The notes under the pieces are model-generated. The model was not told the origin of the DNA, ran no database searches, and saw nothing but the letters and a program-made list of their open reading frames with translations. Source: Rhizobium sp. CG5 (lineage in GTDB: Bacteria; Pseudomonadota; Alphaproteobacteria; Rhizobiales; Rhizobiaceae). From it: a DNA stretch of 64,000 bases. The stretch covers positions 22,738-86,737 of the forward strand of contig NZ_JABAEF010000024.1 of the NCBI RefSeq assembly GCF_023701945.1, given 5' to 3'. The translations under genes were made by a program, and so were the position numbers. This document shows, one piece after another, positions 19,501 through 27,877 of this stretch (the stretch's first letter is position 1; every line of letters starts with the position of its first letter).

Positions 19501-22500
19501 GATCATCTCGACGGAGACCGGCGATCTGCAAATCCGCTCGCGCGAGCGGCTCAGCGAAGACGACTGGGCGGTGCATGCCGTGGCCCGTGTCCGCAAGCTG
19601 ACGGCTTCGGAACACAGCGAACCCGTTGATTTTGCCCTTGAGCCTGTCACCGCCATCGTCGATGCCGCCAAGGCCTATCGCACCGCCGCCAATTTCGGCC
19701 TCGACTACGGTCCGCGCTTCCAGCTGATGGAAAAGGCGACATGCTACGGCGACCGCCTGGTCGCCGTCGAACTGCGCGAGCCGGCCGAAGCCGGGCATCC
19801 GCTGCTGCAGTACAATCTCAATCCGCTCTCTGTCGATGCCGTGTTCCATGGCCTCGTCGCTCTGTTCGACCGCTTCAGCGGCGAGCATGGCGGCGCGCCC
19901 TACATTCCGGTGCGCTTCGGGCGCATTCGCATCGCAGCCGTCGGCAAGACGGTCCGCAAGGCCATGGTCGAAATCGAGCGCATAAGCTCGGCCTCGATCA
20001 AGGCCAACTTCCATCTGCTCGACGACAATGGCGTGCGCATTGCGACGCTTGCCGATTGCCGTTTCAAGAGAACCTATCTGAAGCAGCACAAGTCGCTGGA
20101 TGCCCTGTCCTTCCATTACGAGAAGGTCCCGTTGCAGTTGACCAAGCCCAATGCGGTCCTGGCGGCATCGGACATCCAACGCCAGTCGCCTTTCTTTGCG
20201 CCGGGTGACGACGGGCAGCTCGACAACGAAACCTTCCTGTTCAACGCGGCGGTCTTCCGCGCCCTGCATGACATCGCCGTCAAGCTCGGCAACGGCCGCG
20301 ACACGCTCGACATCGACGCCTTGCCGCAGGACCCGGATTTCCGTCGTTTCCTGGTCAACGGGCTGCATCTGTTGGCCGACGCCGGCTTTGCCGCCTATGC
20401 CGACGGCGTATGGACATTCGAGAAGGATTGTCCCTTGCCGGCCGTTTCGGAAGTGCTGGGCGAACTCTATTCCGGCAGTCCCGATCGCACCGTCGAAATC
20501 GTTTTGATCAACGATGTCTATCGGGAAGTCCTCGACAGGCTCGACGACGCTGAACCCGCAGAAGATGAGGAACGCGAAGACGCGCGCGCGCCGTCCTTCA
20601 TCAGCGAGGCGACGCTCGATCATTTCGCAATCCATTCCAACATCGCCAAGAACCGCATGCGGCTTCTGCAGGATGCGCTGCGCAATTGCCTGGTGCAGAA
20701 CGAAGGCGCTGATCGATCGCTGCGGATCCTCGAGCTTGGCAGCAGCTCGTCCCACTTCAGCCGGGAGCTTGCCGACATTGCCGCGACCCATGCCGCAAGC
20801 CTGACGATCTACGAGCCGGACGCCGGTGCCCGCCGCAATCTCGAGATTGCCTTTGAAACCGACGCCAATGTCCAGATCATCGACCGCAAGCAGTTCGATA
20901 CCCTGCAGTCGATCGACATCGTACTGAGCGCATCCGACGATCTGCACGACATTCTCGATGCGGACATTGCCAATCATTTTGCCACGGGCCGCCTTTCCTC
21001 GGTGGAATTGTTCCTGGCAACCCAGTCAGCACCCGGTGTCGCCAACGATTTCGCGTTCGGTCTCAGCAAGGGCTGGTTCGCTCGCAGCCTGAACACGGAA
21101 TTCCCGATCGGCCGTTTGCTAAGCGCTGCGGAATGGCAGAAGCGGCTCGAAGGAATGGGCTTCAAGCTGGCCGAGGTCGCGGCGCGCGATCTTCCGGGCG
21201 GCAGCCTGATCCTGATGGAAGCGCTCGGCCGCCCCCCCTCTACCGCCGTCGAAATATCCGCTGCGGCCGAAGAGACGGTACCCGGCGGCTCATGCATCGT
21301 GCTGCACGATGCACGCCTGGGAACCGCGCAAGTGCTCTCGGCGGCCCTGTCGCTTGGACGCAATGATATTGTTCCGGTGCTGACAGCAGGCGATCTGGAG
21401 ATCGACAAGCGGTCGATCCTCGATGCCATCGAGCAGAATGCCGGCAAGCTGCGCGGCGTGATCTGCCTGTCGCCGCCGGCCGCATCGACGAACGATGACA
21501 CCTCGGCTGTTCTGCAGGACCGCGTTCTGGCGCTGAGCGCGCTGGCCGCTGCCTTTACCGAATATCAGGGCAGACCCGGCGCCGCCAAGACACCGGTTCG
21601 CCTGGTGGTCGTCGCTCCCGGTGGTGCGCCGGTCAGGGAACCAGGATCCACCCAAGCCACCAGCGCCGTCAATTCGGGTCTTTGGGCTTTTGCGCGTGTC
21701 TTGCGCAACGAATACGAGATCTTCGATGTTCGCTCGGTCGACGCGAATGCCGATGCCCCCGAACGCCTGCTCGATGTCGCCTTCAAGACGCTCGACCTGA
21801 ATGGCCCCAATCGCGAATGGCTGCTGGACGAGACGAGCGGCACCCTGTCCGAACTTCGCATCGTTCCAGGCGCCAGCGTCCAGGCTGTACAAACGACCCG
21901 CCAGTTCGAAGCTGCGGTGATCCGCCAGCAGGTGCCGTCGCAGGTCACCAGCATCCGTTGGGAAAATTGCGCGACGCCGCAGATCGGTCCGTCGGACGTC
22001 CTGGTCAAGGTTGCCGCGACCGGCCTGAACTTCCGCGACGTGATGTGGGCCATGGGCATGCTGCCCGAAGAGGCCCTGGAGGACGGCTTTGCCGGCGCCT
22101 CGATCGGCATGGAATTCTCCGGCGAAGTGGTGTCTGTCGGCAACGGGATCACCGATCTTGTGCCGGGTGACAATGTCATGGCCATTGCCGCTGCAGCCTT
22201 TTCCACCCATGTCAGCGTCGATCGCGCCGGCGTTGCCAAATTGCCGGCCGGCATCGACCCGGTTTCGGCCGCCACCATTCCGGTGGTCTTCCTGACGGCC
22301 TATTACGCGATCAACGAGCTTGGCCGCATGCGCCCCAACGAGACCATTCTGATCCACGGTGCTGCCGGCGGCGTTGGACTGGCCGCTCTTCAGGTGGCAA
22401 AGCATGCCGGCGCCAAGGTCATTGCCACAGCCGGCACCCAGGAGAAGCGACGCTTCCTCGAAACGCTGGGCGCCGATCATGTGTTCGATTCCCGTTCGCT

Positions 22501-24124
22501 CGGCTTCGTGCAGGATGTTCTCGACGTCACCGGCGGTCAGGGCGTCGATCTGGTGCTGAATTCCCTGTTCGGCGAAGCGATGGAACAGAGCCTCTCGCTG
22601 GTCAAGCCGTTCGGCCGATTCCTCGAGCTTGGCAAGCGTGACTATTACGCCGACAGCAAGATCGGCCTGCGTCCGTTCCGCCGCAATGTCAGCTATTTCG
22701 GCATCGATGCGGATCAACTCCTGGTCCTGCATCCCGACCTGTCACGCCGCATGCTGACCGAAATCGGCGCGCTGTTCGAGCAGGGCATTTTCTCGCCACT
22801 GCCGTTCCGCTCCTTCGAGTTCGACGAGATCGGCGATGCCTTCCGTTTGATGCAGAATGCCGGCCATATCGGCAAGATCGTCGTTCTGCCGCCGGTGTCC
22901 GGTCGCGACCGGATCGCCACCCGGCCGGTCCGCAGCATGACGGTCGATCCGCACGGCATGCATCTCGTGGCCGGCGGCATCGGCGGCTTCGGGCTCGTGG
23001 CAGCGGAATGGCTCGTCGAAAAGGGCGCCAGACATATCGCCTTGTGCTCGCGTCGCGGCACGGCCGACGACGATACGACAGCGGCAATCGCCCGCTGGAC
23101 GCAGATGGGCGTCAAGACCGAGCTGCACGCCTGCGACGTCACCAAGGAAAGCGATGTCGCCGCCATGCTGAAGGCCTTGCGTGCCAAGGCTCCGCTGAAG
23201 ACGGTCATCCATGCCGCAATGGTGCTGGATGATGCCTTCATCGCCAACCTCAACAAGGACAGAAACCGTCCGGTCATCGACGTGAAAGCCAAGGGCGGGG
23301 CCATCCTCGACAAGCTGACCCGCGCCGATAGCCTCGACAATTTCATCCTCTTCTCCTCCGTGACGACGCTGGTCGGCAATCCGGGACAGGCGAACTACGT
23401 GGCGGCTAATGGTTACCTCGAAGGTTTGGCCCGGGCGCGGCGCGCCGAAAACCTGCCGGCCCTGGCCGTCGGTTTCGGCGCTATTGCCGATGCCGGCTAT
23501 CTGGCGCGCAATGCCGAAGTCAACCAGCGGCTTGGCCGTCGGATCGGCAAGACGGCGCTCGACGCCCGCGATGCCCTGTCAGCGGTCGAGCAGTATATCG
23601 CCTCGGCGCCCGATACGGTCGACGCCGCGGTGGTGATGATCTCGGAATTCGACTGGGCGGCAGCGCATGCCCTGCCGGTGGTCAACGAGGCCCTGTTCGA
23701 GGTCGTCATGCGCCGGGCCTCCCAGCTTTCTGCCGGGATGGAGAGCGGCGAGATCGATCTGCCGTCGATGGTCGAGGGCAAATCGCAACTGGAAGCCCAG
23801 GATGCGCTGTTCAACGTCATCGCCAGCGAGATCGCCAATACCCTGCGGGTACCGAAGGAAAACATCACGCTCGACAGCGTCCTGAAGGAGATCGGCCTCG
23901 ACAGTCTGATGGCAGTTGAACTTGGCCTGAACTTCGAACAGAATACCGGCTTTGATATGCCTCTGAGCAGCTTGGCCGATAACGCGACGGTTGGCGACGT
24001 GACCCGAAGGTTGTATGAGAAGGTCAGCGCGAGAAGCAGATCGACCGATGGCGACGAAGACGTCTCGGCCGATATACAGATTATCGACGACCTGAGCCGC
24101 CGTCACGCCGGTCAAGGACAATAA
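16574..24124 (+). CDS. rkpA: Multidomain reducing polyketide/fatty-acid synthase (RkpA type)
   Basis: A 2516-residue type I synthase. Domains in order: ketosynthase (about 1-430) with Cys171 in DTACSSS, His306 in HGTGT and His344 in KTNIGH. The acyltransferase (about 526-840) has Ser618 in GHSVGE and His722, with a malonyl-type motif. The dehydratase (about 890-1180) has His923 and Asp1088. A methyltransferase-like region (about 1370-1520) has ELGSSSS in place of the Gly-rich SAM loop and is probably inactive. The enoylreductase (about 1790-2110) has HGAAGGVG at 1928. The ketoreductase (about 2130-2330) has GGIGGFG at 2134, Ser2262, Tyr2275 and an LDD motif. The carrier domain has Ser2444 in LDSLMAVEL. 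No thioesterase follows. The order equals that of animal FAS and fungal highly reducing PKS. In Sinorhizobium, rkpA is needed for K-antigen production. It heads an operon with rkpG and rkpH. Probably makes a long saturated or partly reduced acyl chain. Confidence 0.93.
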   Translation: MSVEIIGRACVAPGANSPEELFELLRAGTCTVSTVPGDRWDLARFWHPEMGVPGKYYTYSAGVLDDIYGFDPVLFGISRREAMFMDPQQRLLLELTWRALEDANIPVSSLHGENVAVYVGASSLDHGNLSVEDPAAPGPHFMTGNTLSVVANRISHVFGLNGPSLTVDTACSSSLVALDHAVRALNAGEVDTAIVGGVNILVHPLPFVGFAQARMLSMDGLCKAYDNDGIGYVRAEGAAILVLRRSDRAALEGDRSHATIVASGTNAAGRTNGISLPSREAQAALLTAVYVDNEIDPDQVAFIEGHGTGTKVGDPAEVWSLGTVIGSRRKAPIPIGSIKTNIGHAEPASGLLGVMKAMMALENDYLPASLHFHTPNDSIDFEGLNVRVASEAIELEKSAKPRLAGINSFGFGGANAHVVISDPKKKPSATGAKKAAAAPLFMASAHTAESLAQLLKGYSARFSAAADSNEAAAVISAAGSSRSALRHRFVARGSTEEIVAAVDAHLASPGSGRGEVGESMSRDPKVALVFSGNGSQWAGMGLDAFASNAEFRACFSKIAALFKNHSDIDLIEALSDPALDEKLSDTMLAQPLLFAVQAALSDALVAMGLNVTATYGHSVGEVAAAYAAGALSLEDAVSVIAKRSLHQAVLAGEGTMAAVKLGEDAALELIRALELDELFVAAVNAPNSVTISGSYDQIKLLREKARKRKVAVQLLDINYPFHHPLIDKAKAAFFGDAPKISPRNSKIEFISTVTGATLQGEALTPEYWWQNVRQPVKFLQATEAAIALGCNVFLEVSPRPILSGYISDIAQQVSAAVNVVPTLQREENKDGQDPVSQSMARAVAFGAAIDEKQVFGKRDAFVSLPVLPFDKTDLHPESTSDRADIFGRTHQQGYTLAGWRVDPNGTNWKNHVDAYLFPDLAEHVVDDRAILPGSGFIEIALSAARLHFSSDHIEISNLEIVRPLELSKNRLFELSTIISTETGDLQIRSRERLSEDDWAVHAVARVRKLTASEHSEPVDFALEPVTAIVDAAKAYRTAANFGLDYGPRFQLMEKATCYGDRLVAVELREPAEAGHPLLQYNLNPLSVDAVFHGLVALFDRFSGEHGGAPYIPVRFGRIRIAAVGKTVRKAMVEIERISSASIKANFHLLDDNGVRIATLADCRFKRTYLKQHKSLDALSFHYEKVPLQLTKPNAVLAASDIQRQSPFFAPGDDGQLDNETFLFNAAVFRALHDIAVKLGNGRDTLDIDALPQDPDFRRFLVNGLHLLADAGFAAYADGVWTFEKDCPLPAVSEVLGELYSGSPDRTVEIVLINDVYREVLDRLDDAEPAEDEEREDARAPSFISEATLDHFAIHSNIAKNRMRLLQDALRNCLVQNEGADRSLRILELGSSSSHFSRELADIAATHAASLTIYEPDAGARRNLEIAFETDANVQIIDRKQFDTLQSIDIVLSASDDLHDILDADIANHFATGRLSSVELFLATQSAPGVANDFAFGLSKGWFARSLNTEFPIGRLLSAAEWQKRLEGMGFKLAEVAARDLPGGSLILMEALGRPPSTAVEISAAAEETVPGGSCIVLHDARLGTAQVLSAALSLGRNDIVPVLTAGDLEIDKRSILDAIEQNAGKLRGVICLSPPAASTNDDTSAVLQDRVLALSALAAAFTEYQGRPGAAKTPVRLVVVAPGGAPVREPGSTQATSAVNSGLWAFARVLRNEYEIFDVRSVDANADAPERLLDVAFKTLDLNGPNREWLLDETSGTLSELRIVPGASVQAVQTTRQFEAAVIRQQVPSQVTSIRWENCATPQIGPSDVLVKVAATGLNFRDVMWAMGMLPEEALEDGFAGASIGMEFSGEVVSVGNGITDLVPGDNVMAIAAAAFSTHVSVDRAGVAKLPAGIDPVSAATIPVVFLTAYYAINELGRMRPNETILIHGAAGGVGLAALQVAKHAGAKVIATAGTQEKRRFLETLGADHVFDSRSLGFVQDVLDVTGGQGVDLVLNSLFGEAMEQSLSLVKPFGRFLELGKRDYYADSKIGLRPFRRNVSYFGIDADQLLVLHPDLSRRMLTEIGALFEQGIFSPLPFRSFEFDEIGDAFRLMQNAGHIGKIVVLPPVSGRDRIATRPVRSMTVDPHGMHLVAGGIGGFGLVAAEWLVEKGARHIALCSRRGTADDDTTAAIARWTQMGVKTELHACDVTKESDVAAMLKALRAKAPLKTVIHAAMVLDDAFIANLNKDRNRPVIDVKAKGGAILDKLTRADSLDNFILFSSVTTLVGNPGQANYVAANGYLEGLARARRAENLPALAVGFGAIADAGYLARNAEVNQRLGRRIGKTALDARDALSAVEQYIASAPDTVDAAVVMISEFDWAAAHALPVVNEALFEVVMRRASQLSAGMESGEIDLPSMVEGKSQLEAQDALFNVIASEIANTLRVPKENITLDSVLKEIGLDSLMAVELGLNFEQNTGFDMPLSSLADNATVGDVTRRLYEKVSARSRSTDGDEDVSADIQIIDDLSRRHAGQGQ

Positions 24125-24167
24125 ATGCCCGTTGCGTGACCCGATACCGCATTGGAGTACGCAGCCT

Positions 24168-25547
24168 ATGAACGAGAACAAGCGGCAGGATCTTCTGAAC
24201 CGGATGCGCGGCCTGCAGAAGGACGTTGAACGCGGCCGCGTCGTGCGCAGCGAACAGGCTGCAACGCAGACATTCGTTCGGAGCCAGCCGGCCTTTACCG
24301 ACCTTGCCGAATACAAGCAGGTCGCCATGCAGCAGTTTGCCAGCCAGCAGCTCGGCATGGAGAACCCGTTCTATAGGGCCCATGAAGGAGCGAGCGGCGC
24401 CACGGCGCAGATCGGCGGAAAAAGCTTCGACAACTTTGCGTCCTACGACTATCTCGGGCTCAATCAGCATCCCCGCGTCATCGCTCATGCCAGCAAGGCG
24501 CTGGCCGATTTCGGCGTGTCGGCGTCGGCAAGCCGCGTGGTCGCCGGCGAACGCACCATTCATGGCGAGCTCGAAGCGTCGCTTGCCGAGATCTACCAGA
24601 CGGAAGCCGCCGTCTGTTTCGTCAGCGGCTACTTGACCAATGTTGCAGCGATTGGCTGTCTCATGGGTCCGAAGGACCTGGTGATCCATGACGAGTTCAT
24701 CCATAACAGCGCCCTGACCGGCATCAAGCTGTCGGGTGCCAACCGGCGCTTCTTCAAGCACAATGATTGCGCCGATCTGGAGCGCATCCTGCTGTCGCTT
24801 GCCGGCGACTATGAACGGATCCTGGTGATCAGCGAAGGCATCTATTCGATGGACGGCGACATCGCCGACCTGCCGGGCCTTCTGCGCCTGAAAAAGCAGT
24901 TCAATTTCTGGCTGATGATGGACGAGGCCCATTCTCTCGGCGTTTTGGGCGACACCGGCCGCGGCATTTTCGAGCATTACGATGTTGCCTCCAGCGAAGT
25001 CGATATCTGGATGGGCACGCTGTCCAAGACCACCTGCAGCTGCGGCGGCTACATTGCCGGCAGCAAGGCGCTGATCACCCTGTTGAAGGCGCAAGCCGGC
25101 GGCTTCGTCTACAGCGTCGGCCTTGCCCCGGCGCTTGCGGCCGCGGCAATCGCCAGCCTCGACATCCTGCGCGAAGAACCCCGCCGCACCCATGCCCTGC
25201 GTCGCAACAGCCAGTCCTTCCTGGAACATGCCAAAGAGCGCGGTCTGGATACCGGCCTCAGCGAGGGTTATTCGGTCGTGCCGGTCCTGGTGGCCGATTC
25301 GCTGCGCTCGGTGCAGCTTTCCAATGAACTCTTCGCCGCCGGCGTCAATGTCCTGCCGATCATCTATCCGGCCGTGCCGGAAGGGCTGGCGCGCCTGCGC
25401 TTCTTTATCACCAGCGCCCATACCGAAGAGCAGATCAAGCGGACCGTCGACCTGACAGCAGAAATCCTCGGGCGGCTGAAGGAACAGAACTTTGGCATCG
25501 GCTCCATGGATGTGAAGCTGGTCATGGCGCAGCTTGCCAAGCTCTAG
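24168..25547 (+). CDS. rkpG: PLP-dependent alpha-oxoamine synthase (RkpG type)
   Basis: A 459-residue fold-type I PLP enzyme of the family containing serine palmitoyltransferase, 2-amino-3-ketobutyrate CoA ligase and 8-amino-7-oxononanoate synthase. These enzymes condense an amino acid with an acyl thioester and release CO2. It has FASYDYLGLNQHPRV, SASRVVAGERTIHGELE, and DEFIHNSALTGIKLSGANRR. Asp252 and His255 lie in DEAHSLG, and the PLP lysine is Lys287 in TLSKTTCSCGGYI. About 70 extra N-terminal residues precede the core. The ATG at 24168 follows GGAG; the gene starts 43 bases after the synthase. Since the synthase lacks a thioesterase, this enzyme may take the chain from its carrier domain. 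The amino acid is not known. Confidence 0.9.
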   Translation: MNENKRQDLLNRMRGLQKDVERGRVVRSEQAATQTFVRSQPAFTDLAEYKQVAMQQFASQQLGMENPFYRAHEGASGATAQIGGKSFDNFASYDYLGLNQHPRVIAHASKALADFGVSASASRVVAGERTIHGELEASLAEIYQTEAAVCFVSGYLTNVAAIGCLMGPKDLVIHDEFIHNSALTGIKLSGANRRFFKHNDCADLERILLSLAGDYERILVISEGIYSMDGDIADLPGLLRLKKQFNFWLMMDEAHSLGVLGDTGRGIFEHYDVASSEVDIWMGTLSKTTCSCGGYIAGSKALITLLKAQAGGFVYSVGLAPALAAAAIASLDILREEPRRTHALRRNSQSFLEHAKERGLDTGLSEGYSVVPVLVADSLRSVQLSNELFAAGVNVLPIIYPAVPEGLARLRFFITSAHTEEQIKRTVDLTAEILGRLKEQNFGIGSMDVKLVMAQLAKL

Positions 25548-25580
25548 CGCGCTTTCTGCCGCCATAGGGACAGGCAAGGG

Positions 25581-26405
25581 TTGGGCAATCGCGGAAGGCA
25601 GGCGGGCTTGACCGGCAGTCACGTCATCATATCAGGCGGTTCCAGCGGCATTGGCCTGGCGCTGGCGGCGATCTATCTCAGCAACGGCAACCGCGTCACG
25701 CTGATCGGCCGCTCGGCGGAACGGCTGCGGAATGCAGCCGATCGCTTGCAGGCGACCCAGGCATCGAGCGCGGCTCGCCTCCACCTTAAAGCCGTCGATG
25801 TCTCGGATGCCGCAGCTTTGGCCACGGCGATCCACGACGCCGAAGCGGCTTTCGGCCCCTGCGATATCCTGATCACATCGGCAGGCATAGTGACGCCCGG
25901 TTTCCTGGAGACTTTGGACGCCCACGCCGCGCGCGAGCAGATCGACACCAACCTGATCGGCACGATCAATGCGACGCAGGCCGTCTACGCCGGGATGCGG
26001 CAACGCGGCAGGGGCACGATTCTGTTGGTATCATCGGCCGCTGCCTTGATCGGCATTCCGGGCTATGCCACCTATTGCGCCTCGAAAGCCGGCCTGACGG
26101 GCTTTGCCGAGGCCCTGCGCATGGAGGCGGAGCCGGCCGGCATTCATGTGGCGATCTGCTACCCACCCGACACCGACACGCCGCAACTGGCTGGCGAACT
26201 GGCGCATCGCCCGCCGGAAGCCGAAATCATCATGGGACATGTCAAGCCGTGGCCTGCAGACAAGGTCGCCGCGCGCATCGTAAGAGGTCTCGATCAAGGT
26301 CGGCACGAGATCTTTTTCGGCCTGACCCTGCATCTGCTCGCCCGCTTCGGCTCGCTGGTCAAACCGATCCTGACCTGGTGGTTCCTGCGCCGGATGCGTC
26401 GATAG
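25581..26405 (+). CDS. rkpH: Short-chain reductase, 3-ketosphinganine-reductase type (RkpH)
   Basis: A short-chain dehydrogenase/reductase of up to 274 residues. The cofactor motif is SGGSSGIG at residues 18-25 and the catalytic motif YCASK has Tyr165 and Lys169. A hydrophobic, basic C-terminus (LLARFGSLVKPILTWWFLRR) suggests membrane contact, as in 3-ketodihydrosphingosine reductases. It would reduce the ketone left by the oxoamine synthase just upstream (gap 33 bases). Two TTG starts are possible: 25581, and 25608, which has GGAAGG nine bases before it and gives MTGSHVIISGG. The 3-prime end overlaps the convergent gene at 26359 by 47 bases. Confidence 0.85.
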   Translation: MGNRGRQAGLTGSHVIISGGSSGIGLALAAIYLSNGNRVTLIGRSAERLRNAADRLQATQASSAARLHLKAVDVSDAAALATAIHDAEAAFGPCDILITSAGIVTPGFLETLDAHAAREQIDTNLIGTINATQAVYAGMRQRGRGTILLVSSAAALIGIPGYATYCASKAGLTGFAEALRMEAEPAGIHVAICYPPDTDTPQLAGELAHRPPEAEIIMGHVKPWPADKVAARIVRGLDQGRHEIFFGLTLHLLARFGSLVKPILTWWFLRRMRR

Positions 26406-27672
26406 ACAGTTCCGCTTCGTAGCGGAAATGCGAGCGATCCGGCGGGCTGTCGACGGGTAACAGGTCCACCTCCTCGAACAGCCGCTGCGCCATCGCGTCG
26501 GCACCGGTCTGCATCGCTTCTCGGCCGATCAAGCCGCCGCGCACCTGGATGGTTCTCGCCATGGCCCTGACCAGCACTGACGGCATGTCCGGTTCGGGCG
26601 GCGTCGGCGCCTGCCAGAAGCTGGCAAGGCTTGCGTGATGGGTGAGCCCCGCCACATCATAGACCGCCGGCGCCAGCGCGATCACTGGCTTGTGCGCCAG
26701 AAGCGCCGTCAGGCCGACCGTCGAATTGACCGTCACGACGCCGACGGAGCGGGCAATCAAGCTATCGAGATCACCGCCGTCGATCAGGTCGATCCGGCCC
26801 TCGACGCCATGATGCCGCGCCAGTTGGCCGATCCGTGTGCTCCATCGGCTGAGACCGTTGTCGATCGGGTGAACCTTGAACAGCAGTCGCGTTGTCAGCG
26901 GGGCATGGCGGGCGAAAGAACCGATCACGGCGGCGACCAGCTTGAAAAGATCGCCCATCGGGGCATGGACGCGGATCTGGTAATCGCCCGGCAGTTGCAG
27001 CGGAAACAGGAAGAAATCAGGCGATCCGGCGCGATAACGCTGTTCCACGCGCCGGGCCGACCGACTGCGCCAGGGCACGGTGAGGGCCTTGCCAATCCAG
27101 CCCGCATATTCGACCAGCGGATGCACCGCGCCATGGGCGCGATAATGCGGATGAACCAGCCAGCCGAGCATGACATTCGGAATGTGGAAGGCCAGATCGT
27201 AAAGGGCATAGGTGAGGAAGCTGCTGGCAAAGCGCTTGTCGACCGGCGGGTCCGCCTGCCCCTCGGCCAGCGTTCGGATGCTGGTCGCATCGGCCGGAAA
27301 GCACGACTTGCTCGACATCCCGAAGGGCTCGAGCGTCAGCCAGTCCGGACGCAGGTAGCCGTGCTCGAAAATATGCGCCTTGATCCTGAGATGCCGGGCA
27401 ACCGCCACGGCCGCGGCATGCCTTGGCCGCCCGTCTCCCAGCATGACGATGTCCGTGACGCCGTTCTCGGTCACGTAGCGCGTGAGGAAATCCGGCCACT
27501 CGGCCGGCCGGCCGGTAAACCAGTCGGCCTTGCGCGGCCACCAGAAGCCGGCATCACCCAGACAGAAATGGATCTTCAGGACCTTGGCGCCGCGCCGCTC
27601 GGCCGCCCGGGCCAGGTCCTTTAGGAAGGGGGAAGCCGGTCCTTGCAGGAAAAGAAGGGTCAAATGCCGCAT
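26359..27672 (-). CDS. KpsS/LipB-like capsule synthesis protein (paralogue A)
   Basis: A 437-residue cytoplasmic protein of the capsule-synthesis family; E. coli KpsS adds the first beta-Kdo to the lipid anchor. Family stretches are LLFLQGPASPFLKDLA, GYLRPDWLTLEPFGM, PGDYQIRVHAP, FKVHPIDNGLSRW and VTVNSTVGLTALLAHKPVI, followed by YDVAGLTHHASLASFW. It is clearly paralogous to the gene at 27878 and lies head to head with it, 205 bases apart. The ATG at 27672 is used; a GTG nine bases upstream is possible. Its end overlaps the rkpH end. Role as Kdo or other sugar transferase is inferred. RkpJ and LpsZ of Sinorhizobium are relatives. Confidence 0.82.
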   Translation of the reverse strand: MRHLTLLFLQGPASPFLKDLARAAERRGAKVLKIHFCLGDAGFWWPRKADWFTGRPAEWPDFLTRYVTENGVTDIVMLGDGRPRHAAAVAVARHLRIKAHIFEHGYLRPDWLTLEPFGMSSKSCFPADATSIRTLAEGQADPPVDKRFASSFLTYALYDLAFHIPNVMLGWLVHPHYRAHGAVHPLVEYAGWIGKALTVPWRSRSARRVEQRYRAGSPDFFLFPLQLPGDYQIRVHAPMGDLFKLVAAVIGSFARHAPLTTRLLFKVHPIDNGLSRWSTRIGQLARHHGVEGRIDLIDGGDLDSLIARSVGVVTVNSTVGLTALLAHKPVIALAPAVYDVAGLTHHASLASFWQAPTPPEPDMPSVLVRAMARTIQVRGGLIGREAMQTGADAMAQRLFEEVDLLPVDSPPDRSHFRYEAELSIDASGAGTTRSGSV

Positions 27673-27877
27673 CCCACACACTTATATTCTTGTTCATCGG
27701 TTACCAGCCTTCTATACTGAAAACATCGGTGACTGGAACCATTTACCCAGTCTCGACGAGAGGGGCCAATCTGGCCGGAAAGCCATTGCTTGGCTCTCGT
27801 CGGGACTTGCCATGAGTTCCCCTTTGGACAGAATGTTGCATGCGTGAATGTTCCATGAAATCGGGAAGCTCCGTATA

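Noticed and set aside
19418..20977. 519-residue open frame antisense to the synthase gene
   Set aside because: High-GC shadow frame; composition and lack of motifs show no coding function, and the plus strand encodes the dehydratase region.
24000..24124. Thioesterase or reductase release domain at the synthase C-terminus
   Set aside because: Only about 70 polar residues follow the carrier Ser2444; no GxSxG or cofactor motif is seen.
24081..25622. 513-residue open frame antisense to rkpG
   Set aside because: Shadow of a GC-rich gene; the plus strand shows complete oxoamine synthase motifs.
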